64,000 nucleotides of DNA from JAFARE01 sp963777285. Lineage in GTDB: Bacteria > Chloroflexota > Dormibacteria > Aeolococcales > Aeolococcaceae. This document shows positions 62,581 through 64,000 of this stretch, piece after piece; the stretch's first letter is position 1, and each line of letters begins with the position of its first letter. Made by a program: the position numbers and the translations under genes. The stretch spans positions 372,001-436,000 of the forward strand of contig CAVZPR010000002.1 in the NCBI GenBank assembly GCA_963777285.1. Direction: 5' to 3'. The notes under the pieces are model-generated. The model saw nothing but the letters and a program-made list of their open reading frames with translations. It ran no database searches and was not told the origin of the DNA.

Positions 62581-62594
62581 CATACTGGCGGCCG
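62581..62594 (+). promoter_or_regulatory. -10 element of the terminal membrane-protein gene
   Basis: CATACT (62581-62586) ends 8 nt before ATG 62595, divergent from the dehydrogenase. Confidence 0.4.
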
Positions 62595-64000
62595 ATGGGA
62601 CTTGCGGGAACGCGGGCGCGCATGCTTCTGCGCCATCCAATCAGCGCCGCCGCCACAGCGCTCGCCGGCTACCTGCTCATCGCATTCCTGCTGACACTCC
62701 ACGCGTGGTCGAATCCCACGCACAGCTGGACAGGCGGCCCCGGCGACCCGTACAAATTCATGGACTTCCTGGGTTGGATCCCACACCAGATCGCGTCCGG
62801 GCACAACCCGCTGCTGATGTCGGCGATCGACGCACCATACGGCGTCAACCTCGCCTGGGAGACGCCGGTGCCGTTGGCCGCGATCCTCACGTGGCCGATC
62901 ACGGCGACCCTCGGCGTCGTGGCCGCGTACAACGTCTGGATCGCGCTGGCGCTGGCGCTGGACGGCTGGTGCACGTACCTGTGGCTGCGCGGCCACACCC
63001 AGCGCTCACTGGCCGCGTTCGTCGGCGGCGCGCTGCTTGCCGCGGGTCCATACGCCTACGCGCACGCCACCGGACACCTCAACCTGGTCTCGTTCTTTCC
63101 GATTCCACTCGTCTTCATCGCTGTGGAGCGGCTGGTGCGCGCGCCGGGGCTGCGGTGGCGGCTGGGCATCGCCATCGGGGCACTGATGGCAGCGCAGCTG
63201 TACTTCGCCGAAGAGCTCGTGGTGCAGATCGTCATCGCCGTCGGCGTCGCGCTCGTCGTCGCCGCGCTGCTGAACGCGCGCCGGACCGGCGACGTGCTGC
63301 GAGGCGTGCTTCCGACTGCGGTGGTGTCGGTGGGGGTCCTCGCGGTCCTGGCGGCGCCGCTGCTGGCGATGCAGTTCCTGGGCCCGCGCAAGGTGCACGG
63401 CCGCATCCAGCCCACCAATGTCTACGTCACCGACGTCGCCAACCTGGTGCTGCCGACCAAGCTCACATGGCTGCAGCCTCTGGGGCTCAGCGCGCAGGCG
63501 AGGGCGGCCATCACCGCGCACTGGGCCGAGCCCACCGCATACGTCGGGGTGTTCCTCCTCGCGCTGACCGTGTACGCCGCAATCCGGTGGTGGAGGGTGC
63601 CGTTCGTGCGCGTGGCGCTCATCTCAACGGTGGTCATCGAGGTGCTCAGCTTTGGGCCCACGCTGCACGTGGCCAGCGACATCACCTCCGTGCCGCTCCC
63701 CTCGCAGATCTTCACCTCCTTGCCGCTGCTGGAGAACCTGATCCCGGGCCGTCTCTCGCTGCTCGCGGAGTTCGGTTTCGCGTTCTTCCTGGCGCTCACG
63801 CTGGACCGGACGCTGTTCAGCAGTCCACGCCGGGGCATCGTGGGCTCGGCGCTCGCCGTCCTGGCGGTCGTCACCGTGGCGCCGGCGGGCGCGCTCGCCA
63901 GCAGCACGGCGCCAATCCCCGGCTACTTCACGTCGAACACTGGCGCGCGGGCGCTGCCGCCGGGCACGGTCGCGCTGGTCGGTCCGTACGTCGACAACGG
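62595..64000 (+). CDS. Polytopic membrane protein, cut by window end
   Basis: At least 468 codons; the frame is open to the last base. About ten hydrophobic segments, the first AATALAGYLLIAFLLTL. The first external loop (GDPYKFMDFLGWIPHQIASG) has an acidic residue where GT-C enzymes and flippase-like sugar transferases have catalytic Asp. ATAGHLNLVSFFPIPLVFI resembles membrane proteins of the same glycan loci. Likely adds a lipid-linked sugar on the outer face; no family assigned. Confidence 0.7.
   Translation, partial: MGLAGTRARMLLRHPISAAATALAGYLLIAFLLTLHAWSNPTHSWTGGPGDPYKFMDFLGWIPHQIASGHNPLLMSAIDAPYGVNLAWETPVPLAAILTWPITATLGVVAAYNVWIALALALDGWCTYLWLRGHTQRSLAAFVGGALLAAGPYAYAHATGHLNLVSFFPIPLVFIAVERLVRAPGLRWRLGIAIGALMAAQLYFAEELVVQIVIAVGVALVVAALLNARRTGDVLRGVLPTAVVSVGVLAVLAAPLLAMQFLGPRKVHGRIQPTNVYVTDVANLVLPTKLTWLQPLGLSAQARAAITAHWAEPTAYVGVFLLALTVYAAIRWWRVPFVRVALISTVVIEVLSFGPTLHVASDITSVPLPSQIFTSLPLLENLIPGRLSLLAEFGFAFFLALTLDRTLFSSPRRGIVGSALAVLAVVTVAPAGALASSTAPIPGYFTSNTGARALPPGTVALVGPYVDN

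Overview
The window is a high-GC bacterial chromosome segment. Its gene order and starts resemble Actinomycetota or deep-branching Terrabacteria such as Dormibacterota or Chloroflexota. The signs are an argCJBDRGH cluster, a mycothiol-type Zn amidase, many GTG starts, GTGA/ATGA/TTGA start-stop overlaps and many apparently leaderless promoters. The phylum is an inference; no rRNA is present.

Layout. 1-10984 (minus): TPR protein, GH15 glycosidase, then arginine genes argC-J-B-D-R-G-H behind an ArgR-like operator, then a metallophosphoesterase cut by the window start. argF, normally between argD and argR in actinobacteria, is absent. 11124-17933: ParA with a small partner protein, a long-chain acyl-CoA ligase, a DUF503 protein, a Ski2-type helicase and an HtpX protease.

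18052-28087 is a less GC-rich accessory island of small genes (lipoproteins, small membrane proteins, a Doc-type toxin module, a DksA-like zinc finger, decayed genes). Twelve copies of a ~22-bp direct repeat punctuate it. All copies point the same way, and nearly all lie at the right-hand edge of a gene whatever that gene's strand. The pattern is that of a cassette array without a visible integrase, and it is the most unusual part of the window.

28177-37242: AhpD-like protein (frameshifted), response regulator with hybrid kinase, electron-transfer flavoprotein EtfBA, cyclophilin, Zn amidase, thiolase and PfkB kinase. 37319-64000: a cell-surface and glycan region. It holds glycosyltransferases, UDP-glucose dehydrogenase and UDP-xylose synthase-like enzymes, an ABC-F protein, an EamA exporter and two large secreted proteins (GH18 chitinase-like and metzincin-like) that share a C-terminal repeat domain. 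A Wzm/Wzt polysaccharide exporter, GT4 and GT2 transferases, a DUF4214-double methyltransferase fusion, an epimerase, a second nucleotide-sugar dehydrogenase and a polytopic membrane protein cut by the window end follow. Together these supply activated sugars, build a glycan, export it and modify it.

A recurring start signal, TANNNT followed 5-9 nt later by ATG or GTG, was used to choose many start codons.
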